Below the pieces are notes generated by a model. It made no database searches. It was not told the DNA's origin and saw only the letters and a list, made by a program, of their open reading frames with translations. From Adiantum capillus-veneris (taxonomy: Eukaryota > Streptophyta > Polypodiopsida > Polypodiales > Pteridaceae): a stretch of 64,000 nt of DNA. Position 1 is the first letter of the stretch; each line of letters starts with the position of its first letter. A program made the translations under genes and the position numbers. Positions 20,966 through 32,526 of the stretch are shown here, in pieces. Location of the stretch: the NCBI GenBank assembly GCA_014529385.2, contig CM043959.1:90035529-90099528 (forward strand), given 5' to 3'.

Positions 20966-21470
20966 TTTTTTTTTTTTTCCGAGAAAAAGATCCTTCTATT
21001 AGTTAATGAAAACTGCCCATAGGGCTACATCCACCTCTGCAAGAGAGGGCTACAACAAGCATGATGGGGAGACTCTCCCAATGAAAAAACAGCATATATA
21101 CAATGAGGCTAAATCAAGAGATGGGAGGAGGGAAGAGCCACACACGTGGACAGTAGTGCCATCTGAGCACCCCCTGGACTATGGTGTAGAAAGGCCCAGG
21201 GCGCCAGAGTCGAAGGAAAGCCTCGCGGCGCTCCCGCATGCGGTCGGAGCTGCCCTGTAGTCCCTCAAGCTGTCCTCTGAGAGTATGGATCAGCTCTAGC
21301 CAAAAGTCACGAACAGGCTCTGCTGGTGGCACAGGGCGAGCCTCAAAGATGCGGAAACAGCGGGCCCGCCAGATGAACCAGAGAGCTAGGCCGTTGATGA
21401 GCTCCCAACACAAGTGAAGGGTGAGATTAGAGACTTTTTGTGTCCATATTAAAGAGATGGTCGGGTACAC
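20966..21470 (-). pseudogene. LINE (non-LTR retrotransposon) 3' fragment
   Basis: A T-run at 20966-20979 on the plus strand reads as a poly(A) tail on the minus strand. Upstream of it on that strand a 118-codon frame (21470-21114) has CWELINGLALWFIWRARCFRIF and a following amphipathic Leu/Arg segment. This resembles the region after the zf-RVT domain at the C-terminus of plant LINE polyproteins. The copy is 5'-truncated, as LINE insertions usually are. A target duplication was not identified. Confidence 0.6.
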
Positions 21471-21859
21471 AATAATACATTTTCTTATTTTTCCCTTTAG
21501 GGTTCTCTTAGTGTCCTTGCACTAGTAGTGAATATATATGTTTTGAAGCCATTAGAAATACCTTTTAGTTTTACAAGTATGTAGAGTATCTCATTGCAAT
21601 GGCTTGCACCCCAATGCCAACGAGTTTTCTCTCATTAGATCCAGCACCCAGCCATAAATAGATGCATACATCCATACCTCCAAGACAATTTGACTTTGTT
21701 TGTTGATCATATGCTGATCATGGAATTCCTTCATGATTCATTTTTTCGCGTACTAGATGCCAACAAATTATCATAAGCATACTTTATCTAGATTTTCTAG
21801 TTTCGTTACTCTCTCTGATATCTCATAATCTATCCATTATAGTTTTGTGTCTATTCAAA

Positions 21860-24330
21860 GTGTAGGAATCAAAAACTCCATGGGCAGTATGACATTAAGC
21901 TGGAACACAATCTTGAAAGGTGTTGTTCCAATTGCTATTTTGTAAGAAACTCGGTATGCTCAAAGAGCTGAATGTAACTTTTGTTCCCAGTGTGCTCTTA
22001 ACTCACTCACTATGATTACAAGCAGGATGTTTAGAATCTTGTTTGTGCTATTTGCTTCTCCATTAGCTTGAGAGTGGTATGGTGCTAGTTTGCTATGAAA
22101 TATCATAAACTCTTCCAATCATTTCATTTATGAAGTGAGTCCCTCTTTTGCTACTATTTCGATCGATAGCCTATATCTTGTAAAATCATTCTCATATAAG
22201 AATTGTGTTGTTATTTTTGTGTTGTTTCTTTATGTTGCTTTGGATTCAACCCACTTAGTTAGATAGTCACTGGACACAATGATATATTGAGCATGCATTC
22301 TATATAAGGGAGGTGTAATGGATCCAACAAAGTCAATGCCCCATTAGGTAAATCCGTTGCCCACATATTCATAGGTTATAACAACATTTTATCTCACCAT
22401 ATAGGTGCTTTGGTACGTTGATATTCATCACATCTCTTCACATATGCTTTTGCATCCATGAACAAGGTTGTCCACCAGCATCTTCCAACAAGGATTGCTT
22501 TTGCAATTTTATCTTCAGAAGTGATTTCTTATTGTGAAATCCTATAGTTTGAGTATGAGATTGGATCAAATATACATTCCTTTCTGTGGACTCTATACAT
22601 AGCCTCAATAGTTTGTCATTCCCTTGCTTGTATAGCCTTCCAACTATAAGCACTAGTTGCATGGTTGCCTTTCAATTTGAAGTGAATCAATGAAGATCAA
22701 AGGGATGGCATGTTCTCTTCACCTCATTACCATCTCAATATTGAATAGATAAGAAATACTGAAATAGCATGAAATACTATGTTTTACTCTTTAAAAGAGA
22801 CAAAGGTTTTCCTTGCGTATGCTTTTGTCTCCTCACTTTTTTTTTTGATACTTGTCTCCTCACTTTTTTTCCTTGATACTTGTCTTCTAGACTTCTCATT
22901 TGGGAAATCAGAGAAGATCATCTCTTTCTAGTTTGGTTTGATTTTTTGTTTGAAGCTACTCAATCGCTCATCCTCGACATCAATCTCTAGTGCATCAACA
23001 CATGAATCTTGGAATTCTGTGTTACTTTTGTTGCTAAGATTTTGATGGAAACCTCATCAACTACACATTTGCACTCAACCATTTCCTACATTTTGAGGTC
23101 CTCAATTTTTGACCCTGATTCCAAGATAGCACTTACCATTCGGAAGGGTGCTATGTCAAAGCCCTCTTCATCATAGAATGTTGTCAGGGTTGTTTTTTTC
23201 ACACATACATCTAGAGTAGCCAATTTATAGTCTAAGACAAAAGGTTCAAATGATTCCTTTGAAAATGGTTTTCAAAAGTCGTCTTTATTCTTAAATAACC
23301 TCTCGAGGATGGAATCTTCCTTAATCAAGATCTCACATTCGAATGCTCCACACATCCAAGCATACACTTTGTTGTGCAATCATGAAAGTATTTGCTTTTC
23401 ATTGATTGTAGTTGAGTCAAATTCCTCTACTGAAGTTTGACTAACATAACTATAACTATGGTCCTTGAGAGGAACTCTTGTTGTAACATTTTTATGCCAC
23501 AAGTAAATTATGGTCATAGGCATAATCTTGCACCATCTTGAGTTGATGCATGAAATGGTCACCCCAAAATGACATCAAACTTGTTGCTATTTTCAAAATC
23601 CACTATGGCAAAGGTATGCTCATACTCAATTCCACACATGAGGATACTATGGTCTGCTCTAGCATACCCAATGGCCTTTCCATGTACCATCTACGAGTTG
23701 TATTGTCATTTGTGTTTTTTTGAGAGCTAGTCTCTCGCATTTGATCTCCCATATTCCTTTTGTAGCAATGGACACCCCTGTACTGCTATTTAATATAGCA
23801 ATAGTGTTTATTCCTTTATGTTCTAGCAGCAAGGTGGCATTTCCTTTTTCTCCTTTGCAGTAATCCCCCACCTTTGTTTATAGGCACATTTCACCTTTTG
23901 TTTCTCTTGTAGAGTTCTACCCATGCTTTCATAAAAGAGGATGTTTAATGAGGGATATTCAACCCCATATTCTACAAATTTTCTCCCACTTCACCCCATA
24001 AATGTGGTCTAGTTTGCAAAAGCTCTAATAGAGTTATTGTACACTATAGGAGTTGACATTAGTTCATGGAGGCTCTTGGTGTTTATCATCTTTGGAACTG
24101 AATTCCATTGAGAGGGCACAACCTTGACATCCAATTTTGTTTTATGCTCTTCCATAAATGATGGAAGAGTCTTCAATGTTTCAAGTTTTCTCTCTGCAGA
24201 TACTTTTATTCATGTATCATCGTACAGAGACTGTATATCTCCATGATAAAACTCATGATCCATATTGATCTCTATGATAGACGCATACTTAAAGGTCACA
24301 CTACCATCATTGTACTTCGTGATTATCTCC
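21860..24330 (-). pseudogene. Decayed Ty3 pol relic (protease to integrase)
   Basis: On the minus strand the left part (22450 to about 21860) reads, with stops, as an integrase core: a C-D-E-Y-Q-R zinc-finger remnant, then YIIVSSDYLTKWVESKA, a diverged second motif, and HSQANGEANSTNKILN holding the third acidic residue. The right part (about 23870 to 23150) reads as a protease region (NTIAILNSSTG, MTIQLVDGTWKGHW) and linker. No RT was recognised between them, so that part is lost or very diverged. Orientation is opposite to elements B and C. Confidence 0.6.
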
Positions 24331-25999
24331 CATAATGCTTGTGGCCATGGATCTTCCACTTTTGGAATGGGCATCATCCCTTGTGACTAGATGTTGGAGA
24401 GGGGGAATGGGGGAACACACCCAACACACAACACAAGGCCTCTTTATAGCTCAGGGAATTCATAACATTCCTATCTTCTCAAAAAATACCTTTAAAAATT
24501 TACTCTTTTGTAAGCAGACCACTATTCGCACACACACCAATGCACCAACACGCTCATCACAAGAAAATCACAACATGGTAACATAGAATACATTCACACT
24601 TGTCAAGATCAAATATCCACACATGTTTCACAACTCACTTAGCACCATAGACCACTGCTGCACACAACACCTCTCTCTCACTTCCGCTCCGTAGCACAAA
24701 AAAAGGCATGGGGGGCACACCTGCTCACACGCACCAGCACCACGATACCAAGGATTTCCTTAACATTTTCAGACATTTTTTGGATAAGCATGAAGTCACT
24801 AAGTCGTGCCAAAAAGCTTGCCCACTAGCCTCATGTATATATGTGTACATAGCCCTGCATGTTTTGGAAGTGGCCATGTAAGAATCATGTACAAAGGTGT
24901 GATTTCTTCAAGCTTGAATGCTAATTTTTTGGGTTTTTTGAGACTCTAGAACATGGTTTTAATAAGTATTTTCAGCCATGCTCTGTAGCTTGTGAATCGG
25001 ACTTGTACATCATGAGTTATGATCATTCGAAACGGGCGCTCTCAACTTAAAAGGTGATTGTGGGTGCATGCGACAAGGGCAACTGAGCCAACTTGGGGGT
25101 CTAATATTAGAAATGCTGAAGCTTTACATTCTAGAGATAGCCAAGGTGATGGGCTTCGAGCCGTCTGTTGTGGCACATCATTCGGTGACCGGAGCAACAA
25201 GGTATGCCTCGGGGAAAATTGTCCAAGAAGTTCTCTCATGCTTTGGGAGAAGCTAGGAATTTTTGGGGAAGTTGGGAAGATTGGAAAGAGTCGCAATGTG
25301 GCATGGGAGTAATCCCACATGAGAAGAGGAAAAGGGAAAGTGAAGGGTATATAGTGCACTTTGGGTGCCCATTATGGTGTATCAAAGGTGAGAGGAGCTC
25401 TCTCAAGGCTTTGCTATGGGGGCTCATGGGCTCATGGGGAACGATATGGTGCAATTTTTGAGTTCCCACACTGGCGCCTGGCCACTTTTTTGGTCCTCGA
25501 ACACTTGCCCCCATCCCATTCCTTGGTCAAACGGTCACCAACATCTCATTTTTCTCACCCAATAAAGGCCAAAATTGGATCAATTAAAAGTTGCCTAAGG
25601 AGAGAACCATGTACGCTAAGAGGAGAGAGAAAATACCTTGGGATAAGAGCCAAAAAATACCCCTTTTCAATAGCTGCAACTCTTTGCAGACCTGCAAAAA
25701 CTTCCAAAGAGCTCATTTTTAAGCAAGAAAAAGGACACCTCCATGTTCGAGAGGCCATAACTTTTTTGTTTCTTCTCTATTTTTTGCCTGTGGATACTCT
25801 ACGGACATCTCCACGAGACGAGATTCTCCATGATGTCCTTTGTTTCTCCTGATTTTGAGTGTGTTCCATGCTTGGAGGGTTTTTCATAAAGCTCTACAAG
25901 TGTTTTTGGTCATGCAATACTTTTTCGTTCCGACGGTGTAGCTCGTGCAAGGCTATAGGGGCATTCATTTTCCTTCTCGTTTGCACGATAAAATAATTT
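24331..25999. other. No gene seen; probable LTR sequence of relic C
   Basis: No convincing coding sequence. Because the PBS-like site of relic C begins at 26000, some of this stretch is likely its 5' LTR. No second copy is in the window to define limits. Confidence 0.4.
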
Positions 26000-26012
26000 T
26001 GGTGCCCCCACA
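26000..26012 (+). other. Primer binding site of relic C
   Basis: TGGTGCCCCCACA, sharing its first 12 bases with the element B site at 13813. It lies about 300 bases before gag. Confidence 0.6.
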
Positions 26013-26306
26013 AAGCAACAAGCACTCTTATGCTCCCATTCCTATGAAATATCTTTATTCTACAAGCATTGAATGACGTAAAAGGGATGTGGGTCCTTAC
26101 GGACAACCACCCATGTATGTAAAAAATGTGGACAGCACCGAAGCAATTGTATAATCGGAATACAACCTTTGGAGGGTTGTGAGTTTTGTGAAGCCAAGCA
26201 TTAGGGGCCAGGTTACCCAGTGTGAGGTGGATTAGGTACTGGAGTGATCCATCGACATCCCTTGAGTTTTCGACGTCACATGTAGGTGTTTTTGTGGCAA
26301 TCAAAC

Positions 26307-27260
26307 ATGGCCGAAGAATTCCCATGGTTTCATGGATTGCCTAATGAGAATGCAAATAATTTTATTGAAATGTTCGAAGTTAATTGCTTATTGTGAAATA
26401 TACTAGGCCAAGCTATATTGTTGCGGCTGCTCCACTATAGTTTACAGGATGAGGCAAAAGTTTGGTTACACAATTATGAGGAGTTGATGCATGACAAAAT
26501 CTAGGGGTAGTTTTGGACTACAATCGTGTGAAGCAAGATTTCTTGTCACAATACCGATCCATCAAAGTACTTGATAAAGCTTGGCATAAAATTATAGGGT
26601 ACACTCAGAGGGCTAATCAAAGTGTTGATGATTTTTTCATGCAGTTCACCCATTTATGGGATAAATGGACTCGGGATTTGGAAAATGAGATCCCTCCATC
26701 CATGTTAAAGAAGGACCATTTTGTGGCAAACTTAAAAGAAAGCCTGAAGTTCAAAGTCGAGCTAAAAAGACGCGTCTCCTTTGAGGAGGCAGTCACTATC
26801 GCTAGAGAGAAAGAATGAAAGGCTCAAAGACTTAATGAATATGGGAAAGTAGTCCCTATACAAAATAATAGTGGCCAAAAGGAGGACAATCAAGCAGAAC
26901 CTATGGGCCAACCTGTTCAAAGGGCTGCTAATACCAAACAGTTACATCAAAATATGCAAGACATGATGACCATGATGCAAGAATTGTGACTTAGTGTTCT
27001 TGGAGGAGGTGATCATGGACAAGAAATGGCTCAGGTATGTGAAGCTTAGCCTAATGGGAATGCTGGTTGTGGACAAGGCAATTTTGAGCCACGAAGGAGG
27101 TTCATCCCCACTTGTTATAATTGCAATGAACATGGTCATATTAGCACTTATTGTTCAAAGCGAGCAAGGATGGAAGGTGATATGTTTCCACTTAATCAAT
27201 AGATTCCTAACAGGGATAATGATTATGCATTGTATATAGAGGGAGATCAAGGTACTAAAT
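26307..27260 (+). pseudogene. Ty3 gag of relic C
   Basis: ATG at 26307 opens MAEEFPWFHGLPNENANNFI, typical of a Ty3 capsid start. A TGA follows after about 30 codons. After further stops and a frame change, 26513-26818 continues the capsid (FLSQYRSIKVLDKAWHKIIG, SVDDFFMQFTHLWDKW, EEAVTIAREKE). A CCHC knuckle (CYNCNEHGHISTYC) is at 27113-27154. The gene is disrupted by several stops and shifts. Confidence 0.82.
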
Positions 27261-27457
27261 AGGTAAGTCAAGCCTCAACCTCTGGTGGTCATGTGGGTAT
27301 TGTGCGGGTAGAAAAGAAAGACGCAGATGTGTTGCGAGTAGGAAAAAGAGAGAGGGAAGTCTATGCCACACCAGGGCCTAGCAGAGAGAAAGGTAAGGAG
27401 AAGGAGGGTGAAGATGCAAAATCCAAGAGGAAAAGAAAACTTCGTGGATGATTTGAA

Positions 27458-28354
27458 GTGGCAGATTTGCCTTTGGTAGAAGGCCAAATAGCTTATAGTT
27501 TAAAGGAAGACCTGATTGGGAGGAAAGTACATTGTACTTTTCGACAGTTGATGAATATCATGCCCAAACTTAAAAGGGAATGGAAGTCATTAGTGAATCC
27601 AGAGAAAGATCCGAAGCATGGACAAGTTAGAGTGTTGTCTGTGGGAGAATTACCCGGCATATGTCCCGTTGTGAACGCTTGGCACAAAGGTGTGGGCATG
27701 GGAGAAGCCTACATTGATGGAGGTGCCCAAGTTTGTGTGATCACACATTCATGTGTTGAGAGACTGGGTCTCATTACATGCGGAAGCTCCGAGTTTTGAA
27801 TTTGACTAGCAAAACATGCCAAAGTGAAATATTTGGGAATGATCATGAATTGGAAGTCGAAGTCTTTAAACGTGAAGGTTATGGTAAACTAGCATGTTAT
27901 GCCAGTTGGCTTGGGAGCTTTTCCTCTCATTTTGGGACGACCTTGGTTGAGAGTTGTTGGTGATGTGCAAGGTTGGGGCAAGGGCACAATCAGTCTGTAT
28001 GGCAAGAAGGGTGAAAAGAGAGTGTTTGATATGACTACAAAACAACCTATGGCACTTAAAGATGTGAGTGAGAATGATGAATCCGAAACTACTAGCGATG
28101 ATAGTTTTGAAGACTCAAAAAGTAGAACTTCTTTGAGTTCGAGTGATGAGGGTGAAGTATCATTTTGGTTGTTGGACGAGAAACATAGAGAAATTAGTGA
28201 AGTACTAATATTATTAGGGAGTATAAATGCTTCAAGTCGTTTAGAGCAACTTGAAGAGTTGATGCAACCTAAACAGGAATTTCGAGTGAAGAGAGAGTTG
28301 ATTCAAAATATGTTGAGTATTGATTTAACCAAGGAGAGAGAAGGGAGTACTTAG
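27458..28354 (+). pseudogene. Ty3 protease and linker of relic C
   Basis: 27458-27799 has MGEAYIDGGAQVCVITHSCV, sharing the D-G-G-A-Q active-site pattern with element B. The frame then shifts, and 27899-28354 carries GAFPLILGRPWLRVVGDVQGW, an acidic Ser/Glu-rich linker, and the approach to RT. The shared protease pattern and PBS place B and C in one lineage. Confidence 0.8.
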
Positions 28355-28990
28355 CAATGTTGGAAAGGTTTCCCAATCTTTTCATCACTTCATACCAGGA
28401 AATAAGGGGTTTTGTTGGGGATCATGTGAAGATCGAGTTAGTTGAAGGGGCCAAGCCAATACGATAGAATTAAGAAGGATGGGAAAGGAACATATGAATG
28501 CTTTAAAGGAAGAAGTGGATAAGCTATTGGATGCAGGGTTCATTGTGCCAGTTGATAATGCTGAATGGGTGAGCCTTGTAATGGTCACTCTGAAGAAAGA
28601 GAGGTGTTGGAGAGTTTGTGCTGATTATAAGCCATTGAATACAGTGACCAAGAAAGATCCTTACCCTTTGCCTTTCATTGATCAACTTCTAGATTCAGTG
28701 GCTGGTTTTGAAAGATACATTGTCTGTGATGGTTATTCAGGATATTTCCAGCTTATCCTTGGTCCTGAAGACCGGAAACATACTACTTTTATCACGCCAT
28801 GGGGTTGTTTTTTCTTTTTTTGCCTTCCTTTTGGGTAGACAAATGGGCCTGGAGCTTTTGAAAGGAAAGTGGATTGGGTCCTTACCCCATTCCTTGGGAA
28901 GTTTGTGAAAGGGCTCATAGATGATTTTTGTGTATACAATTCAAGAAAAGAGCATGTTCAAAAGCTTGAAATGATTTTTGCAAGGTATGA
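28355..28990 (+). pseudogene. Ty3 reverse transcriptase of relic C, truncated
   Basis: 28479-28838 contains LLDAGFIVPVDNAEWVSLV, RVCADYKPLN, KKDPYPLPFIDQLLD and YIVCDGYSGYFQL, followed by a run of aromatic residues and a TAG. After it come a LIDDFCVYNS segment (the YxDD-type catalytic block in this group) and an LNPKNC segment. Homology ends near 29040. RNase H and integrase are absent. Confidence 0.85.
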
Positions 28991-29039
28991 TGAATAAGAG
29001 GGTTAGCTCAATCCTAAAAATTGTATCTATCCAACTTTC

Positions 29040-29940
29040 ATAGCCAAAGCATACTCTCTACTTGACAAATCCACCTTCCACCAATTAAAAATGTTCAAAT
29101 ACTGGGTAAAACCAATCAAAATTGCTTGAGTGACAGGGCCCGAGGAGTGAACTTGCCTTTTGATAGGATGAAACCCAAACTTATAGGTGGCACATAGGTG
29201 CAAAAGACTATATAGGTAACAGGGAAACCACTGCAAATATCAAAAGTCCAAAATTCTACCAAAGAAGCCACCCCCATATCTGCCAAAAGTGCTAGAGTGG
29301 GACCAACTTGAATTCATTCAATTCCTAAGAGTGCAAAATGGTCCACCCCCATATCTTCCAAAAGTGCTAGAGTGGGACCAACTTGAATTCATTCAATTCC
29401 TAAGAGTGCAAGGATCCCAAATATACCTTCCTTGATTCATTTGGACCAAGAAAACCCCCCTAATCACCTAGAAACTAAAAGTCCAAGGACAACTTCTGAT
29501 ATTTGACCCAACATGCATAAAAAAGGATTAAAACACTTCAAGCAGGGTGTCAAAAGACTCACCAGGCAAGGACCAATTGTCAGAAAGTGACTAGACTCGA
29601 AAATCCCACCAATGAGACAGTTACCACTGTAGCTGCCATCTAAAAATTTGACCCCACCAACTTGTAGGCCATCCTGCCAGGATTCCAAAAATACATTGGT
29701 TGAATCAAATGGACTCTAGAATCAGTCTCAAAGATATAATGATTAGGCGAATTGTCTCATTCTCAACCTAGGTTTTAGAATTTCACCAAAATTTTAAATT
29801 TTAGTGGCGATTTGTGAGAGAATTTTAGACTAATCATTCAATAGTCCAAGAGGCAAAGTGCTTGCTCTTGTGTATACATGTATCCAAGGTATCAAAGGCA
29901 AAATCTGCACCAAGAGCTAGCAAACCTCATAGGTAAGAGA
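29040..29940. other. No gene seen, except a short tandem duplication
   Basis: Non-coding by inspection. It contains the 75-bp-period duplication listed separately. Confidence 0.5.
29268..29411. repeat. Two-copy tandem duplication, 75-bp period
   Basis: Units 29268-29336 and 29343-29411 both contain CCACCCCCATATCT, GCTAGAGTGGGACCAACTTG and AATTCATTCAATTCCTAAG, almost identical. Confidence 0.9.
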
Positions 29941-30272
29941 TTGGGGGTTTTGAAAAGTGTATCTATCTTTTTTTCATGTATTTTAGATCGAGCAAGTACC
30001 TTCTAAGAGATGGTAGAGTAACGACAGACTAAGGGATTCTAGTGTCAATAGAAGAGAGTGTAACCCAAGTTAAGATAAATCCCTTAGCACCTATCATAGA
30101 AGAGGACAGTGATACTGACACATCTTTTGACAAATTGTATCAATGGATGGCTAACCAGCAACTAGGAGGCTTCCAATAGAAAATGCCTATGGGGGTAGCA
30201 CCTCCCAAAAACCCTTAAACATACAAAAATACATGCCAATGTTCCTAAAGGAAACAAATTCTCATGGAGCCC
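29941..30272 (+). pseudogene. Unidentified decayed coding stretch, left part
   Basis: One plus-strand frame reads SIEESVTQVKINPLAPIIEE, then DSDTDTSFDKLYQWMANQQL, with scattered stops. This composition is protein-like. It is cut by the CACTA insertion and appears to continue at 38413. I do not recognise the family. Confidence 0.35.
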
Positions 30273-30420
30273 CACTACAAGAGGCTATTCATATTAGCGA
30301 CGCTCACACAGCTACGCTCAAAAAAAAAAATCCCGGCGTCGCTACGAGCGTCGCAAATTTCTTTGTAAATTTGCGACGCTCATAGCGACGCCGACTGGGC
30401 TAAAAAAATAACAGAGCGCG
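30273..30420. repeat. Left TIR and subterminal repeats of the CACTA element
   Basis: After the TIR, the GCGACGCTC / GAGCGTCGC motif and GCGTCGCTA / TAGCGACGC occur several times in both orientations, with a hairpin-like inverted pair around 30345-30400. In known CACTA elements such repeats bind TnpA. Confidence 0.88.
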
Positions 30421-30481
30421 CCCAAAAACTCAGATCTCAGATCTGAGTTTTTTGGCGCCCTCAAGCAAGGAGCAGGTAACG

Positions 30482-30486
<5 letters not shown>

Positions 30487-30531
<45 letters not shown>

Positions 30532-30620
30532 CTTCTCCACACACACACACACACGACGAGAGGAAGGAGAGCCAGGTATGCTCCTTCCCTCTCCTCACTC
30601 TCATGTTCCCTTCCCCTCTT

Positions 30621-30652
<32 letters not shown>

Positions 30653-30678
30653 ACACACATACACACACACATAGTGTT

Positions 30679-30732
<54 letters not shown>
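30487..30732. repeat. CT, AC and GA microsatellite cluster
   Basis: CT tracts at 30487-30528 and 30631-30651 and a GA tract at 30681-30732, separated by AC tracts. Four diverged GA-rich units containing CATAAACAAAAAACGCACACATTGAGAG-like sequence follow to about 30965. Confidence 0.95.
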
Positions 30733-30736
<4 letters not shown>

Positions 30737-31009
30737 AACATAAACAAAAACGCACACAAACATACATAAACAAAGAATGCACACACACATTGAGAGAGGA
30801 AAAGAGAGAGAGAGCATGCATAAACAAAAAACGCACACATTGAGAGAGGAAAAGAGAGAGAGAACATGCATAAACAAAAAACGCACACATTGAGAGAGGA
30901 AAAGAGAGAGAAAACATGCATACGATCCAAAAAAACGCACACACATTGAGAGAGAAAGAGAGAGAAACTAATTTAACGTCGTAGGAAACTAATTAAAATT
31001 AAAAGACCT

Positions 31010-31090
31010 AAAGATCTAGCCGACGAGGAGTTGAACTCAAGACCTATTATTCAAGAGGGAAATGGCATAACCAATCTATCATACTTGGCA
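31010..31090 (-). other. tRNA-like segment (possible SINE), minus strand
   Basis: The minus strand reads GATTGGTTATGCC, then a 7-base loop region, then GAGTTCAACTCC, which resembles A-box and B-box spacing of a tRNA-derived promoter. It is weak and could be chance. It is not a foldable tRNA gene by eye. Confidence 0.3.
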
Positions 31091-31150
31091 TGGGTGATAG
31101 AAAGGTTATACCATTTATCTCTTTTTATTGGCACACACATCCACACACGC

Positions 31151-31260
31151 GCACACACACAAGAAGAAGAGAGTTATAACGTCGTAGGAAACTATCCTAA
31201 AAGACATTAAAGATTAGGTTAGATGTAGACTTACGTTAAATTAGATTTAGGTTTATTTAA
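31151..31260 (+). repeat. Direct repeat left of the captured HIPP fragment
   Basis: About 105 bases (CACACACAAGAAGAAGAGAG, ACGTCGTAGGAAACTATCC, TTAGGTTAGATGTAGACTTA) recur at 31954-32075 on the other side of the HIPP fragment. A shorter third copy of the ACGTCGTAGGAAACT part is at 30973. A/T-rich units of about 105 bases (TTAAATTAGATTAGATTTAG…) follow to 31450. Confidence 0.88.
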
Positions 31261-31452
31261 GTTAAATTAGATTAGATTTAGGTTTATTTTTAATTAGATT
31301 TACATTTATTTACGCTAGATTTAGATTTACGTTATATTAGATTAGATTTAGTTTTATTTAAGTTAAATTAGATTAGATTTAGGTTTATTTTTAATTAGAT
31401 TTACGTTTATTTACGCTAGATTTAGATTTACGTTATATTAGATTAGATTTAG

Positions 31453-31815
31453 GTCTCCATAGACTGCGATGCCTGCATGAAGCGGGTGAAGAAAACCCTC
31501 AATGGAATATAGGGTATTGCTGCCTTCACTCATGGTGGGCTCCGTCGATCCAAAAGTACTGGTGAAATGTCTTCAGAAGATAGGGAAGAAGGTGGATCTT
31601 CAGGACGGCAAGAGTCACTACATCCCCGACACAATGACCATCTAGACAACCTCTAGTCATTCAACAGCAACTTCAAAGTTAGTAACAAGAGCAAGAACGG
31701 TCTAAAGGGCCAATTGCTGTCATCAGATGTGGATGGAGATGAGGCAGCGTCACCACCGGAAGTTAACTCTCACATCTTTAGTGATGAGAATGCCAACTCT
31801 TGCCGAGTTATGTGA
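31453..31815 (+). pseudogene. Captured heavy-metal-associated isoprenylated plant protein (HIPP) fragment
   Basis: In one frame from 31453: VSIDCDACMKRVKKTLNGI, the metal-binding loop of an HMA domain (consensus MxCxxC, here IDCDAC), then a TAG. In the next frame: VDPKVLVKCLQKIGKKVDLQ, the second half of the HMA fold. In the first frame again, the last codons are HIFSDENANSCRVM and a stop at 31813-31815. FSDEN followed by a C-terminal CaaX box (CRVM), the farnesylation signal, is characteristic of HIPPs. An AG directly before 31453 may be an old splice acceptor. The normal glycine-rich middle is missing. It has frameshifts, so it is a captured gene relic, not a working gene. Confidence 0.82.
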
Positions 31816-31953
31816 AAAATTATGTGTTAAATCAGTTTTAAGGTTCTTATAATCCCTGTTAGTTTAGTTCTTTGTTTTTAATATAACATAATTTACGTTA
31901 GATTTAGATTTATGTTATATTAGATTAGACTTAGGTTTATTTAGGTTTACCCA

Positions 31954-32075
31954 CACACACACACACACACACACAAGAAGAAGAGAGTTTTAACGTCGTA
32001 GGAAACTATCCCAAAAGACGTGAAAGATTAGGTTAGATGTAGACTTACGTTAAATTAGATTTAGGTTTATTTTTA
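31954..32075 (+). repeat. Direct repeat right of the captured HIPP fragment
   Basis: Copy of 31151-31260 with a few changes (CTATCCCAAAAGACGTGAAAG instead of CTATCCTAAAAGACATTAAAG at corresponding positions). Confidence 0.88.
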
Positions 32076-32408
32076 GTTAGATTTATGTTTATTTAGATTT
32101 ACGCTTATTTACGTTAGATCGAGTGCACGCAAGAGTTACTTACGGTTTAGGGTTTAGAGTCAAACGAACAGTGAAAAGATCTACTGTGAAAAGATGTTAA
32201 GATGCTGTAAAGTGCTACAGCTAGAGAAGAGGCAAAGGGGTTTTGTCCACTACATGCAGTATCATGTAGACGTGAGTCTGTAAATTTCTTGTACCCATAA
32301 ATATAGGTATTGACCAATAAAGACGAGATTATAACCCGGTGGTTCTGATCTCCGTGCACCTCTAGACCGAGGTGTGCGGGGATTGGACATGACTAGAGAA
32401 TGTGAGGT

Positions 32409-32409
<1 letters not shown>

Positions 32410-32448
<39 letters not shown>
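32410..32448. repeat. (GA)n microsatellite upstream of the transposase gene
   Basis: About 20 GA units, roughly 80 bases before the transposase start codon. Confidence 0.96.
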
Positions 32449-32455
<7 letters not shown>

Positions 32456-32526
32456 GAGAGATAAGACGAAGAATGCCAATAGAATATTAAATTTGTTGTC
32501 CAGGTTATAAGATTTTTATCCTCATT

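Noticed and set aside
21006-21260. Plus-strand ORF over the LINE fragment
   Set aside because: It is antisense to the LINE-like frame and has no protein features.
30461-30946. Long minus-strand frames of Ser/Leu/Phe and Arg/Glu repeats
   Set aside because: They are translations of CT/GA and CA-rich simple repeats and appear in all three frames. No protein signal.
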